DNA of 64,000 bases from Variovorax sp. Root473 (GCF_001426505.1 NZ_LMEV01000015.1:218336-282335), one strand, 5' to 3'. Shown: positions 23,701-33,086, counted from the first letter of the stretch. Notes: generated by a model not told the origin, from the sequence alone. A program made the numbers and translations.

Positions 23701-24972
23701 ATGGCGCTCGACAGGCTCGGCACGGCGGATGCGCCGCGCCAACTCTTTGCCAGCACGCCTGCGCAGCGCGTGGCGCTGGCGCGGCAGCAGTTCTTCGAAG
23801 AAGGCGTGCGCCCCTCGGGGCTGGTCGGCGAGGCGGTGCTCCAGTCGTGGATGCGCTGCAGCCGCACCCACACCGACCGGCAGCGCGTGGTGGCGTTCGA
23901 CGCGGTCACGCCCAGCCGGCTGCACACCACGCTCGCGCGCAACCGCGAGCTGCTGGATGTGGCGCGGCACGAACTCGCGCAGATGGAGCACGTGCTCGCG
24001 GGCACCGACTGCCGCGTGATCCTCACCGACCGCGACGGCGTGGTGGTGCACGTCACGAGCGAGCCCGCCGGCACGCACCAGCCCGTGCTGCGCCAGACCG
24101 CGCGCCTGGGCGTGAACATCTCCGAGCACGTCGTTGGCACCACGGCGCCGGGCATCGTGGCCAGCACCGGGCAGGCCTGCACCGTGGACGGCGCCGAGCA
24201 CTACTACGACGTGCTGCGCCACATGCAGTGCGCCGCTGCGCCGATCCGCGACGTGAGCGGCCGGCTCGCCGGCGTGCTCGACCTCACGGTGGAAGCGCGG
24301 CGCTTCGGCTTCGATGCGGCCTCGATGGTCGCGCTGCACGCCACCATCATCGAGAACCGGCTGCTGCAGGCGCAGTCGCGCGACCACCTGATCCTGCGCT
24401 TCCAGGCCAGCCCCACGCTGCTGGGCACGCCGCTCGAAGCGCTCGCGGGCATCGCGCCCGACGGCACCATCGCGTGGCTCAACAACGCCGGCGCGCGGCT
24501 GCTGGGACGTCTGCCGGAAGCACCTGACGACCGCGACGTGGAGTGCCTGCTGGGCCACGACCTCGCGAGCCTGCTGCGGCTCGGCCGGCGCGAAGCCGCG
24601 CAGCCGCTGCGGCTGGCGAGCGGGCTCGGCGTGTGGATGCAGGCACAGCTCAAGGGCGCGGACGGCGCGGATTTCCGGCACGCGGTGGCCATGCCGGGCA
24701 CGGCGAGCGCGCAGATCGATGCGCCAGCGGCGATCGAGGTGCATGCGGAGCAGGCCCCGCAACGTCCCGCCCCCAGCGGCACCGGGCCGACACCGCCCGC
24801 CGAAACGCTGCGCGAGCACAGCCGCAAGCTCATCGAAGACACGCTCGCCGCGCACGGCGGCAACGTGTCGCAGGCAGCGCGGCAGCTCAATGTGTCGCGC
24901 GGCACGCTGTACCGGCGGCTGCGCCGGTGGGGGCACGGGAGCGACGAATCGGACGCCGCTTCAGCGGCTTAG
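23701..24972 (+). CDS. AcoR-like regulator lacking the AAA+ domain
   Basis: A 423-residue protein with the sensory and DNA-binding parts of AcoR-type enhancer-binding proteins: an N-terminal GAF-like region (VILTDRDGVVVHVTSEPAGT, HVVGTTAPGIVASTGQ), a PAS-like segment (GIAPDGTIAWLNNAGARLLG) and a C-terminal Fis helix-turn-helix (GGNVSQAARQLNVSRGTLYR, about residues 388-407). The central sigma-54-interacting AAA+ domain is absent: no GESGTGKE or GAFTGA motif is present, and the PAS-like part leads straight to a Pro-rich linker. It therefore probably works with sigma-70, perhaps on the divergent dehydrogenase. The ATG at 23701 follows AGAGGTGG. Confidence 0.85.
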   Translation: MALDRLGTADAPRQLFASTPAQRVALARQQFFEEGVRPSGLVGEAVLQSWMRCSRTHTDRQRVVAFDAVTPSRLHTTLARNRELLDVARHELAQMEHVLAGTDCRVILTDRDGVVVHVTSEPAGTHQPVLRQTARLGVNISEHVVGTTAPGIVASTGQACTVDGAEHYYDVLRHMQCAAAPIRDVSGRLAGVLDLTVEARRFGFDAASMVALHATIIENRLLQAQSRDHLILRFQASPTLLGTPLEALAGIAPDGTIAWLNNAGARLLGRLPEAPDDRDVECLLGHDLASLLRLGRREAAQPLRLASGLGVWMQAQLKGADGADFRHAVAMPGTASAQIDAPAAIEVHAEQAPQRPAPSGTGPTPPAETLREHSRKLIEDTLAAHGGNVSQAARQLNVSRGTLYRRLRRWGHGSDESDAASAA

Positions 24973-24973
24973 C

Positions 24974-25834
24974 TCAATCGCCCTCGCGGCCCGAAGGCTG
25001 CGCCACCGACTCCGCTGCGAGCAGGACGCAGATCGCGCGCACCTGCTGCTGGATGACCTTCGCCACTTCGGCGCGCCGCGCCGGCCCCATGCGGCTGGAG
25101 ATCGCCGCCACGCTCACCGCCGCGATCGGGTTGTCGGGCGGAAAGGCCACGCCGATGGCCGCGGCGCCCGGCGTGGCCGCGCTGTCCAGGAACGAGTAGC
25201 CCTGCGCGCGCGTCTGCGCGATGGCGTCGCGCAGGAAGCCCGGCTCGAAGGCGGCGCCGAACTTGGCATAGCGCGCTTCGTTGGCCGCCACGATCAGCTC
25301 GGCTTCCGCCTCCGGGAGCGCGCTCAGGATGGCAAGGCCGCCGGCGCCTACACCCATGGGCCGGCGAATGCCCACGTCCAGCGTCAGCGCCTTGATCGGA
25401 TACGCGCCCAGCGCCCGGCTGGTGCAGATCGATTCGGGGCCGCGCCGCTCGCTCAGGTAGACCGTGTCGTGCGTCAGCTCGGCAATGGTGCGCAGCGCGG
25501 GCTCGCACAGCTCGCTCAACTGGTAGCGCGGCTCGGCCAGCATGCCCAGCTCATGCAGCAGCGGTCCCAGGTGGTACTTGCGGGTGAGCAGGTCGCGCAC
25601 CAGCAGCCCTTCGACCTCCAGCCGCTGGAGCATGCGAAAGCAGGTGGACATGGGCAGGCCGCTGAGGCTCACGACATCGGCAATGCGCATGCCGCGCCGC
25701 CCGCGCGAGGCCACCACGCGCAGCATGCCCACCACGCGCTCGATGCTCTGCGTGCCCGAGCGCGCACCACTCGCGGGCGGTAGCGGGGGGGCGGACGAAG
25801 CGGTCTTCGGGGCGACTCGGCGTTTAGTTTCCAC
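24974..25834 (-). CDS. IclR-family transcriptional regulator
   Basis: An IclR-type regulator of about 286 residues. The winged helix (QSIERVVGMLRVVASRGRRG, then LPMSTCFRMLQRL) is followed by the effector-binding domain with RRPMGVGAGGLAILSALP. The start is uncertain. The frame stays open to 25939, with ATG codons at 25918 and 25897, but that stretch is clearly poorer in GC than the gene and would leave under 50 bases for the divergent promoter. I prefer the GTG at 25834, which gives a short Pro/Ser-rich lead before the HTH. It is divergent from the aconitase-type operon and is its likely regulator. Confidence 0.8.
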   Translation of the reverse strand: METKRRVAPKTASSAPPLPPASGARSGTQSIERVVGMLRVVASRGRRGMRIADVVSLSGLPMSTCFRMLQRLEVEGLLVRDLLTRKYHLGPLLHELGMLAEPRYQLSELCEPALRTIAELTHDTVYLSERRGPESICTSRALGAYPIKALTLDVGIRRPMGVGAGGLAILSALPEAEAELIVAANEARYAKFGAAFEPGFLRDAIAQTRAQGYSFLDSAATPGAAAIGVAFPPDNPIAAVSVAAISSRMGPARRAEVAKVIQQQVRAICVLLAAESVAQPSGREGD

Positions 25835-25944
25835 GATGCGGCAGTAATTGGGGTTGCTCCCAAAACGGGAAGCAATTCTCTCCAATGTAATCGGAGTCAT
25901 CAAATCCCTGACTGCCATATCGTGGAAGCTGAAAGCCAAACCAG

Positions 25945-27237
25945 ATGCCCCAGACGATGACTGAAAAGATCCTGGCCCGCGCCGCCGGAAGGCCGCGCGT
26001 GGTGCCGGGAGAAGAGATCACGGCGCGCCCCGACTTCGTGATCGCCTACGACTTTCCCGGCTACACCGACGTGTTCTTCAAGGAGACGCGCGAGGACTTC
26101 GGGATCGAGAAGGTGGCCAGCCCCGAACGCTTCGTGCTGTTCATCGACCACATGGTGCCGGCCACCGCGCCGAAGGAAGAAGAGCTGCACAAGATCACCC
26201 GCGCGTGGGGCAAGGAGCAAGGCGTGCCGGTGCATGAGCGCGAGGGCATCGGCCACCAGGTCGCAGCCGAGCTGGGCTATGCCACGCCAGGCGCCTTCGC
26301 CGTGCACTTCGACGGCCATGTGAGCCAGCTGGGCGCCTTCGGCACCTTCGCCTTCGGCGCGCGCAAGGGCGTGCTCGAATCCTTCGTCACCGAGACGCTC
26401 ACGATGACCGTGCCGGCCACGGTGAAGGTCGAACTGACGGGCACGCTGCAGCCCGGCGTGATGGCGCGCGACGTGTTCCACCACATGGTCCGCGTGATGG
26501 GGCCGGCCTCATGCCGCTTCAAGGTGGTGGAGTTGTGCGGACCGGTGATCGACGCCATGAGCATCGAAGGCCGCCAGACCATTTGCGGCCAGGCCATGTT
26601 CCTGGGCGCGACCACCATGCTCATCGCGCCCGATGCCAGGACGCTGGCCTATGTGCAGGGGCGCTCGAAAGTCGCGCTGGAGCCGGTGTACCCCGATGCC
26701 GATGCCGTCTACGACCAGGTGCTGACGATCGACGTCTCGGCGCTGGAACCCATCGTCGTGATTCCGCCGAGCCCCGCCAACACGCGCGACTTGAAAGACT
26801 TCACCGGCGTGCAGGTGCACACCGGCTACCTCGGCTCATGCGCCAGCGGCCGGCTCGAGGACCTGCGCATCGCCGCCGACGTGCTGCGCGGCCGCCGTAT
26901 CCAGCCGGGTTTCCAGCTGCACGTGGTGCCGACATCGAAGGCGATCATGGCGGCTGCCGCGCGCGAGGGGCTGATCGAGGTGCTGGTCGAAGCCGGCGCC
27001 TTCATCAGTTCGCCCAGCTGCGACTACTGCTTCGGGCGCATCGCCACGATGACCGACGGCCAGCGCGCCGTGTCCACCGGCACGCTCAACACACCGGGGC
27101 GCATGGGCAGCGTGGATTCGGAGATCTACATCTGCAACGCGGCCGTGGTCGCGGCCTCCGCGCTCGAAGGCCGCATCGCCGACCCGCGCCCCTACCTGGC
27201 AGAGGCCGCCAGAGCCGCAGCGGGAGCGCTCCCATGA
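25945..27237 (+). CDS. Aconitase/isopropylmalate dehydratase-type hydro-lyase, large subunit
   Basis: A 430-residue LeuC-like subunit that holds a [4Fe-4S] cluster: C299 in GSCASG and C359/C362 in SCDYC are at aconitase-like spacing. HMVPATAPKEEE and GIGHQVAAELG correspond to the substrate loops of the family (FDHxxP, HEGxxHQ). It would dehydrate or hydrate a 2-hydroxy dicarboxylic acid together with the small subunit, whose start overlaps its stop. Leucine synthesis is unlikely, because the partner lacks the LeuD substrate motif and the next gene is a lyase. 2,3-Dimethylmalate or another alkylmalate is my best guess. Confidence 0.85.
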   Translation: MPQTMTEKILARAAGRPRVVPGEEITARPDFVIAYDFPGYTDVFFKETREDFGIEKVASPERFVLFIDHMVPATAPKEEELHKITRAWGKEQGVPVHEREGIGHQVAAELGYATPGAFAVHFDGHVSQLGAFGTFAFGARKGVLESFVTETLTMTVPATVKVELTGTLQPGVMARDVFHHMVRVMGPASCRFKVVELCGPVIDAMSIEGRQTICGQAMFLGATTMLIAPDARTLAYVQGRSKVALEPVYPDADAVYDQVLTIDVSALEPIVVIPPSPANTRDLKDFTGVQVHTGYLGSCASGRLEDLRIAADVLRGRRIQPGFQLHVVPTSKAIMAAAAREGLIEVLVEAGAFISSPSCDYCFGRIATMTDGQRAVSTGTLNTPGRMGSVDSEIYICNAAVVAASALEGRIADPRPYLAEAARAAAGALP

Positions 27238-27749
27238 GCCTCATGAATCTGCACGGCCGCGCCGCCTGGGTCTTCGAGGAAGACGACTACGACATCGACC
27301 TCATCGTCGGCGTGCGCAACATCAAGATCACCGACGTGAAGGAGCTGGCCGCACTGGCCATGGCCGACTACACACCGGGCTTCGCGGCCAGCGTGAAGCC
27401 GGGCGACCTGCTGGTCGGCGGCCACAACTTCGGCTACGGCCACCCTCACTACCCGGCCATGCGCGCCATGCGGCACCTGGGCATCACCGCGGTGATCGCC
27501 GAGTCGTTCTCTCCGGGCTTTTTCCGCGGCGAAACGAGCATGGGCTTTCCGCTCATCAGCTGCCCGGGCATCCGCGCGGCCACGCAGCGCGGCGATGAGC
27601 TCACGGTCGACTGGCGCACGAACGAAGTGAAAAACCTGCGCTCGGGCCAGACCCTGGCGCTGCAGCCCTTCTCGGATTCCGAGCGCGGCATGCTGGACGC
27701 GGGCGGACTCATTCCGTACCTGAAGCGCCGCATGGCTCCCACGGGGTGA
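27234..27749 (+). CDS. Aconitase/isopropylmalate dehydratase-type hydro-lyase, small subunit
   Basis: A 171-residue swivel-domain subunit that overlaps the large subunit by four bases (ATGA). The family's GxNFGxGSSREHA substrate motif is present in place but altered: GGHNFGYGHPHYPAM at about residues 61-75, with His-Pro-His-Tyr replacing Ser-Ser-Arg-Glu. Since the arginine and serines contact the substrate in LeuD, the natural substrate must differ. The sequence ESFSPGFFRGETSMGFPLI matches the family's second loop. A 94-base gap with GGAGAC follows to the lyase gene. Confidence 0.85.
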   Translation: MSLMNLHGRAAWVFEEDDYDIDLIVGVRNIKITDVKELAALAMADYTPGFAASVKPGDLLVGGHNFGYGHPHYPAMRAMRHLGITAVIAESFSPGFFRGETSMGFPLISCPGIRAATQRGDELTVDWRTNEVKNLRSGQTLALQPFSDSERGMLDAGGLIPYLKRRMAPTG

Positions 27750-27843
27750 GCGGGCTGAACGGCCGGCACCTTTTTTCCTGCAGTGAGTTCACAGCGCAGC
27801 GCCCCCCTCGGATCGCTACGCCCTTTTTTTCTGGAGACACACG

Positions 27844-28725
27844 ATGACTTCATCCCGCCAGGCGCTGCGCCAGCGCATCACCCACGGCCCGACCCTCTGG
27901 TTCGGCGGCGCGCAGGACGCGCTGTCGGCCCTGCTGGTCGACCAGTCGGATTTCGACGGCATCTTCAGCACGGGCTTCGGCATCTCGGCCGCACTGCTGG
28001 GCCAGCCCGACATGGAGCTGTACACGCTCAGCGAGAACGTCGCCACCGTGAACCGCATGGCCAACGTCGTGCGCAAGCCGATCTTCGTGGACGCGGACAC
28101 GGGCTACGGCAGCGTGCTCAACGTGGGGCGCGCCGTGCGCGAGTTCGAGAAGGCCGGTGCCGCGGCACTGCAGCTCGAAGACCAGCTCAGTCCCAAGCGC
28201 TGCCCGGCCGCCGCGGCGCCCTCCACGCTGGTGTCCATCGCCGACGCGGTCGCGCGCATCCGGGCCGCCCTCGATGCGCGCACCGACCCCGACCTGCTGA
28301 TCGTCGCGCGCACCGACGCCCAGGACCCCGGCGAGGCCATGGAGCGCGCCGCCCGCTACGCCGAGGCAGGCGCCGACCTCATCCAGCCCATCTCGCGCAC
28401 CTTCAGCAGCTACGAGCAATTGGTGCAGCTGCGTGAAGCCTGCGGCCGCCGGCTGTCGCTGATGCTGATGGCCGGCACCTGGATGACGGCACTGAGCCGC
28501 GAGCAGATCGAAAGCGTGGCGGCGTTCGCCAGCTATCCGATTGCCGGCCTGCTGACCACCGTGCACACGGTACAGGCCAACCTGCGCGAACTGTCGCGCC
28601 GCCGCTCGGGCGATTTCGCCGACCTGCCCTTCGCGCAGACGTCGATGACGGACTTCAAGGAGCTCATCGGCTGGCACACGCTCGAAGCGCGGCAGGCCCA
28701 TTACGAAATCGGCGACGCCCGCTGA
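27844..28725 (+). CDS. Isocitrate lyase/PEP mutase family carbon-carbon lyase
   Basis: A 293-residue TIM-barrel enzyme. The metal-binding motif DADTGYG starts at D83, QLEDQ follows near residue 112, and the catalytic cysteine is C120 in PKRCP, where methylisocitrate lyase has KRCGH. LIVARTDA is also typical. Family members cleave substituted malates to pyruvate or glyoxylate and a carboxylic acid, or isomerise phosphonates. Next to an aconitase-type dehydratase, cleavage of an alkylmalate (as in 2,3-dimethylmalate lyase) is the most sensible reading. CTGGAGACAC precedes the ATG. Confidence 0.88.
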   Translation: MTSSRQALRQRITHGPTLWFGGAQDALSALLVDQSDFDGIFSTGFGISAALLGQPDMELYTLSENVATVNRMANVVRKPIFVDADTGYGSVLNVGRAVREFEKAGAAALQLEDQLSPKRCPAAAAPSTLVSIADAVARIRAALDARTDPDLLIVARTDAQDPGEAMERAARYAEAGADLIQPISRTFSSYEQLVQLREACGRRLSLMLMAGTWMTALSREQIESVAAFASYPIAGLLTTVHTVQANLRELSRRRSGDFADLPFAQTSMTDFKELIGWHTLEARQAHYEIGDAR

Positions 28726-28770
28726 GTCCGGTTCCTTCGTTCACCTCTCAAGAAAAAATCAGGAGCACAC

Positions 28771-29769
28771 GTGCGCACTTTCACTCTCATCGGCCGTGTC
28801 GTCACGGCAGGATCTCTGGCCCTGGGCCTTGGCACGGTCGCCATGGCGCAAGGCAGCGGCGCCTATCCGACCAAGCCGATCCGCCTGGTCGTCCCCTACC
28901 CGCCGGGCGGCGCCACCGACGTGGCCGCGCGCATGCTGAGCCCGCGCCTGCAGGAAGAGCTGGGCCAGACCGTCGTGGTCGAGAACCGCCCCGGTGCCGG
29001 TGGCAACATCGCCATGATCAACGTGGCGCAAAGCGCCCCCGACGGCTACACGCTGGCGGTCACGCTCACGGGCATGCTGTCGATCAACCCCGTCATCTAC
29101 AAGAAGGCCGGCTTCCAGGCGTCGGACTTCGTGCCCGTGGCGCGCGTGTCGCTGGCGCCGCTGCTGCTGGTGGTGCCCGAGAAGTCGCCGTACAAGAACG
29201 TGCAGGAGCTGCTGGCCGCCGGCAAGAAGGCCGGCAAGGGTGGCCTACCCTACGGATCGGCCGGCGCGGGCGGGCTGTCGCACCTGGCGTCGGAAGCGTT
29301 TAATGCCAACGCCGACAGCAACTTCACGCACGTGCCCTACAAGGGCGGCGCGCCGCTGGTGCAGGCGCTGATGGCCAACGAGGTGACCTGGGGCCTGCTG
29401 GGCACCGGCGATGTGCGCGGCTTCATCCAGTCGGGCAAGCTCAGGGCCATCGGGCAGTTGCGCAACGGCCGTTCCGAGCTGTGGCCCGAGGTGCCGACCC
29501 TGACCGAGCAGGGCGTGCCCGGCGGCGTGGACTTCGACGTCTGGTTCGGCGTCGTGGCACCCGCGAAAACGCCCGCCCCGGTGGTCAAGCTGCTGGGCGA
29601 GAAGATCGCCAGGATCACCGCCGAGCCCGCGTTCCGCAAGCGGCTCAACGACCTGGGCGGCGTGGCGCCGGCGACCGGCAACACGCCCGAAGCCTTTGCC
29701 GATGTGCTCAAGCGCGAGTTGGCCATCCTGCCGAAGGCGGCGCAGGAAGCGGGCTTGCAACTCGACTGA
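28771..29769 (+). CDS. Bug-family substrate-binding protein linked to the alkylmalate-type cluster
   Basis: A 332-residue periplasmic receptor beginning with GTG at 28771, with AGGAG at ideal spacing. The signal peptide ends near AMAQ (about residue 27). YPTKPIRLVVPYPPGGATDV and VPYKGG are the family motifs. It lies 45 bases after the lyase and on the same strand, so it is probably the last gene of the operon at 25945 and brings in that pathway's acid. No TctAB partner is adjacent; membrane components must come from elsewhere. It ends 19 bases before the convergent ROK gene. Confidence 0.92.
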   Translation: MRTFTLIGRVVTAGSLALGLGTVAMAQGSGAYPTKPIRLVVPYPPGGATDVAARMLSPRLQEELGQTVVVENRPGAGGNIAMINVAQSAPDGYTLAVTLTGMLSINPVIYKKAGFQASDFVPVARVSLAPLLLVVPEKSPYKNVQELLAAGKKAGKGGLPYGSAGAGGLSHLASEAFNANADSNFTHVPYKGGAPLVQALMANEVTWGLLGTGDVRGFIQSGKLRAIGQLRNGRSELWPEVPTLTEQGVPGGVDFDVWFGVVAPAKTPAPVVKLLGEKIARITAEPAFRKRLNDLGGVAPATGNTPEAFADVLKRELAILPKAAQEAGLQLD

Positions 29770-29788
29770 GCCCGGACCCGCCCCACGC

Positions 29789-30949
29789 TCAGGCAGCGGT
29801 GGCCAGGCCCTGCGCGGCGCGCGCGCGGCGCGTGCGGGCGTCGGGCTGCAGCGGCCTTAAGTATTCGTGCAGCGCCAGCGCCGCGGCGCCCACCGCGGGC
29901 GCGAGCGCTTCGTAGCGCGCGGTGCACAGATCGGGCGCGGGCATGCCGGCGCGCTCTGCATAGGCCTTCACGGCTTCGAACGCGGTCTGCACGAACGCCG
30001 GATGCTCCGCGCAGACCTTGCCCCCGAGCACGATCGCGCGCGGGTTGAAAGTGACCCACAAGTTCTGCAGCAGCACGCCGAAGAACGCGGCGGCGCGCGC
30101 CATGTCGGTGCCTTCGCGCGTCAGCACGCGCGAGCCGAAGAAGGCCTCGGCACAGCCGCGCCGGCCACACGAGCACAGCGGTCCGTCGAGCTGCAGGATG
30201 GTGTGGCCGATCTCGCCGGCCATGCCTTGCGCGCCCGTGAAGAGGCGGTCGTTCAGCACCACGCCAGCGCCCACGCCGACGTCGCTGCTGACGAAGATCA
30301 GCGGGTCTTCGCCCTCGCCTGCGGCGAACTCGTACTCGCCGAGCGCCGCCGCATCGGCGTCGTTCTGCAGCTGCACGGTGACGCCGGGCAGGCCCGCCGC
30401 AGCCAGGGCTTTTTCGAGCGCGGGCAGCAGGTTCACGTTGCGCCAGCCGAGGTTGGGCGCGAAGCGGACCACGCCTGTGCAGTCGTCCACCGTCCCCGGC
30501 ACGCACACGCCGATGCTCGACAGGCGCAGGCCGCGCCGGTCGAGGTGCGCGTGCGCGGCCGCCGCCATGCGCGCGAGCTGCGCGCACACGCGCGCGGGCG
30601 TGCCGTCGTCCAGCGGCTGGGCGTCCGCATGCAGCACCTCGCCCTGCAGCGAGACGCACACGAGGCGCAAGGTTTCGACGGCGATCTCCACGCCCATTAG
30701 CGCGCGCACGCCGACGTTGATCTGCAGCGGCGTGGATGGCCGGCCGAGCCCGTCGGCCACGGCCGCACCCGACTCGCTGAGCCAGCCTTCGTCGAGCAGT
30801 TCGCGCACCAGCAAACTCACGGTCGACTTGGTGAGCCCGCTTTCGCTCGCGAGCCGCGCGCGCGACAGGCCCGGCTGCGCGCGCAGCAACCGCAGCAGCA
30901 CGCTGCGGTTCAGCCGCTTCAACAGCTGCTGGTCGCCGATGGTCTTCAT
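29789..30949 (-). CDS. xylR: ROK-family repressor, XylR-type
   Basis: A 386-residue repressor. An N-terminal winged helix (LNRSVLLRLLRAQPGLSRAR, then TKSTVSLLVRELLDEGWL) is followed by a ROK sugar-kinase-like domain with DVGVGAGVVLN and the zinc motif CSCGRRGC next to the GHT histidine. ROK repressors of this size bind xylose or glucose. It is the fourth gene of the xylose-type importer operon, with its ATG one base after the ATPase stop. The operator-like repeat upstream of the first gene resembles the XylR operator of Bacillus, supporting autoregulation and the XylR name. Confidence 0.85.
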   Translation of the reverse strand: MKTIGDQQLLKRLNRSVLLRLLRAQPGLSRARLASESGLTKSTVSLLVRELLDEGWLSESGAAVADGLGRPSTPLQINVGVRALMGVEIAVETLRLVCVSLQGEVLHADAQPLDDGTPARVCAQLARMAAAAHAHLDRRGLRLSSIGVCVPGTVDDCTGVVRFAPNLGWRNVNLLPALEKALAAAGLPGVTVQLQNDADAAALGEYEFAAGEGEDPLIFVSSDVGVGAGVVLNDRLFTGAQGMAGEIGHTILQLDGPLCSCGRRGCAEAFFGSRVLTREGTDMARAAAFFGVLLQNLWVTFNPRAIVLGGKVCAEHPAFVQTAFEAVKAYAERAGMPAPDLCTARYEALAPAVGAAALALHEYLRPLQPDARTRRARAAQGLATAA

Positions 30950-30950
30950 G

Positions 30951-31754
30951 TCATGCCGCTGCAGTGGCTGCTGTTGCGGCGTGGTGCGCTTGTTCCCGCC
31001 CCTCGGGCCGCTTGCCGGCAATGATCATCCCGAGCACCTCGTCCTCGGTGACATCGGCCGTGCGATAAGTGCCCACGAGCTTGCCGTTCTTCATCACCGC
31101 GAGCCGGTCGCTCAGCGAGAACACATCGGGCATGTCGTGCGTGATGAGGAAGATGCCGACGCCGTCGTCCTTCAGCTGCCGGACGAGGCGACCGACCATC
31201 GCCGTTTCTTCGGGGCCGAGCGCGGCGCAGGGCTCGTCCATGATGAGGATGCGCGCGTTGAAGTACAGCGCCCGCGAGATCGCCACCACCTGCCGCTGTC
31301 CACCCGACAGGCGCCGCACCGGGATGCGGATGTTGGTGAAGTTCTTGTTCAGGCGCTGGAACACCTTGCGCGCCTGCACTTCCATGAAGTGGTCGTCCAG
31401 CGTGTTCCACGCCGTCATCTTCTCGCGGCCGAGAAAGAGGTTGGCCACCGAATCGAGGTTGTCGGCCAGCGCGAGCGTCTGGTAGATGGTCTCGATGCCC
31501 TGGGCCTGCGCCTCGGCAGGCGTGCGGATGTGGACCTTCTCGCCCGCGATGAGCGTGTCGCCCGAATCGATCGGGTAGGCGCCCGCGAGCATCTTCATCA
31601 GCGTCGACTTGCCTGCGCCGTTGTGGCCCAGCAGCGCGACCACTTCGCCGGGATAGAGGTTGATGCTCACGCCGTCCACGGCCTTCACGCCGCCGAAGGC
31701 CTTGCGGATCTCGCGCAGCTCGACGAGCGGTTTGGTCTTGTCGATGTCGGCCAT
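30951..31754 (-). CDS. xylG: Xylose-type ABC transporter ATP-binding protein, single-domain
   Basis: A 267-residue ABC ATPase. Walker [10 protein letters not shown] is at residues 43-51, the signature is LSGGQRQ, and Walker B is [13 protein letters not shown]. The XylG/RbsA proteins of enteric bacteria are about 500 residues with two ATPase halves; here only one half is present, so the working transporter must hold two copies. It starts one base after the permease stop. C-terminal residues ([17 protein letters not shown]) form a low-complexity tail. Confidence 0.88.
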   Translation of the reverse strand: MADIDKTKPLVELREIRKAFGGVKAVDGVSINLYPGEVVALLGHNGAGKSTLMKMLAGAYPIDSGDTLIAGEKVHIRTPAEAQAQGIETIYQTLALADNLDSVANLFLGREKMTAWNTLDDHFMEVQARKVFQRLNKNFTNIRIPVRRLSGGQRQVVAISRALYFNARILIMDEPCAALGPEETAMVGRLVRQLKDDGVGIFLITHDMPDVFSLSDRLAVMKNGKLVGTYRTADVTEDEVLGMIIAGKRPEGREQAHHAATAATAAA

Positions 31755-31755
31755 G

Positions 31756-32946
31756 TCAGTTCTCCCCGAACTTGCGGCGGTACAGCACGTCGAAGACGAC
31801 GGCCACGATCAGCACCTGGCCGATGATCACCATCCGCTTGCCGATCGGCACGTCGAGCAGCAGCATGCCGCTGTCGAGCGATTGCATGATGAGCGCGCCC
31901 AGCACCGAGCCGAAGATCGAGCCGGTGCCGCCCGCGAGCGCCGTGCCGCCGATGACGGCCGCCGCGATCACGTACAGCTCCATGCCCGTGCCCAGCGAGT
32001 TGGTGCCCGCGTTGAGCCGCGCGATCGACACGATGGCGGCGATGGTGACGAGCACCGCGAGCAGCGCGAACAGCATGAGCGTGACGCGCTTGACCGGAAT
32101 GCCCACCAGCGCCGCCGCGTCGGGGTTGCCGCCCATCGCGAACACGTAGCGCCCGAAGCGCGTGCGGTGCACGATGAACGACAGCACGATCGCCACCGCG
32201 GCCCAGATCAGCACCGGAATCGGAATGCCCTGCGGCTCGCTCTTGGAGGAGATCTGGTAGCTGTTCATCACCCAGGCGAAGCCGGCCACCACCGCCACCG
32301 GCACTGCGGTGAGCAGCACGTCGAGCCACAGCGCCTCGGTCGGCATGTCGTGGCGCTGGCGCGCGCGGCGCTTTTGCACCATGCGTCCGAACAGCACCAG
32401 CGCCACGAAGGCCGCGAGCACCCAACTGGCGGTGACGCCGATGCCGCCGTCGTAGCCGCCGCCCAGGCGCTGGAAGAACTCGTCGTTCACCGGCTGCGTC
32501 TTGCCGTCGGCCACGAGGAAGGCCGCGCCGCGGAACGACATCAGGCCGCCGAGCGTGACCACGAACGAGGGCACGCCGAGCACGGCCGTGAGCCAGCCCT
32601 GGTAGATCGACACCAGCAGCGCCACCGCGAGCCCCGCGAGGCAGGCCGTGGGCCACGACCAGCCCGAGGTGTACTGCAGGTAGGCAATGAGCACGCCGAC
32701 GAAGCCCATCACCGAGCCCACCGACAGGTCGATGTGGCGCGCCACGATGACCAGCACCATCACCGTGGAGACGATGCCGACCACGGCCGTCTGCTGCGCG
32801 ACGTTGTAGAGGTTCTCGGGCGACAGGAACACGCCGCCCGACATGATGCTGAACGCCACCGCCATCACGGCCAGCAGCACGCACATCAGGAGCAGGCGCA
32901 GGTCGATGCCGGTGCGGCGCCACCAGCCGGGTGTTGGATCGCTCAT
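31756..32946 (-). CDS. xylH: Xylose-type ABC transporter permease
   Basis: A 396-residue inner membrane permease with about ten hydrophobic segments. [35 protein letters not shown] and the docking loop [20 protein letters not shown] are marks of the ribose/xylose permease family. The length and the long central loop ([14 protein letters not shown]) fit XylH rather than RbsC. It pairs with the ATPase at 30951 and receptor at 33087. A 140-base spacer separates it from the receptor gene; I see no terminator or gene in that spacer. Confidence 0.9.
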   Translation of the reverse strand: MSDPTPGWWRRTGIDLRLLLMCVLLAVMAVAFSIMSGGVFLSPENLYNVAQQTAVVGIVSTVMVLVIVARHIDLSVGSVMGFVGVLIAYLQYTSGWSWPTACLAGLAVALLVSIYQGWLTAVLGVPSFVVTLGGLMSFRGAAFLVADGKTQPVNDEFFQRLGGGYDGGIGVTASWVLAAFVALVLFGRMVQKRRARQRHDMPTEALWLDVLLTAVPVAVVAGFAWVMNSYQISSKSEPQGIPIPVLIWAAVAIVLSFIVHRTRFGRYVFAMGGNPDAAALVGIPVKRVTLMLFALLAVLVTIAAIVSIARLNAGTNSLGTGMELYVIAAAVIGGTALAGGTGSIFGSVLGALIMQSLDSGMLLLDVPIGKRMVIIGQVLIVAVVFDVLYRRKFGEN

Positions 32947-33086
32947 TCTTCAGACCCTCTCAGGACGGACTACAGGTGCGCAACCGCCCACCGGCAGGCC
33001 CTTGCGGGTCGGCCGGAAGCCATGTTGCGAAGAGATGGAGCGGCGCGTTCAGCAAGAACGCCGAGCGCGCCGGTGCGCAGCGTTGC

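Noticed and set aside
21301..24936. A 1211-codon open frame on the minus strand across the alcohol dehydrogenase and regulator genes
   Set aside because: It overlaps two clearly recognisable genes in other frames, and its translation is low-complexity Arg/Ala/Gly-rich sequence typical of antisense GC-rich frames.
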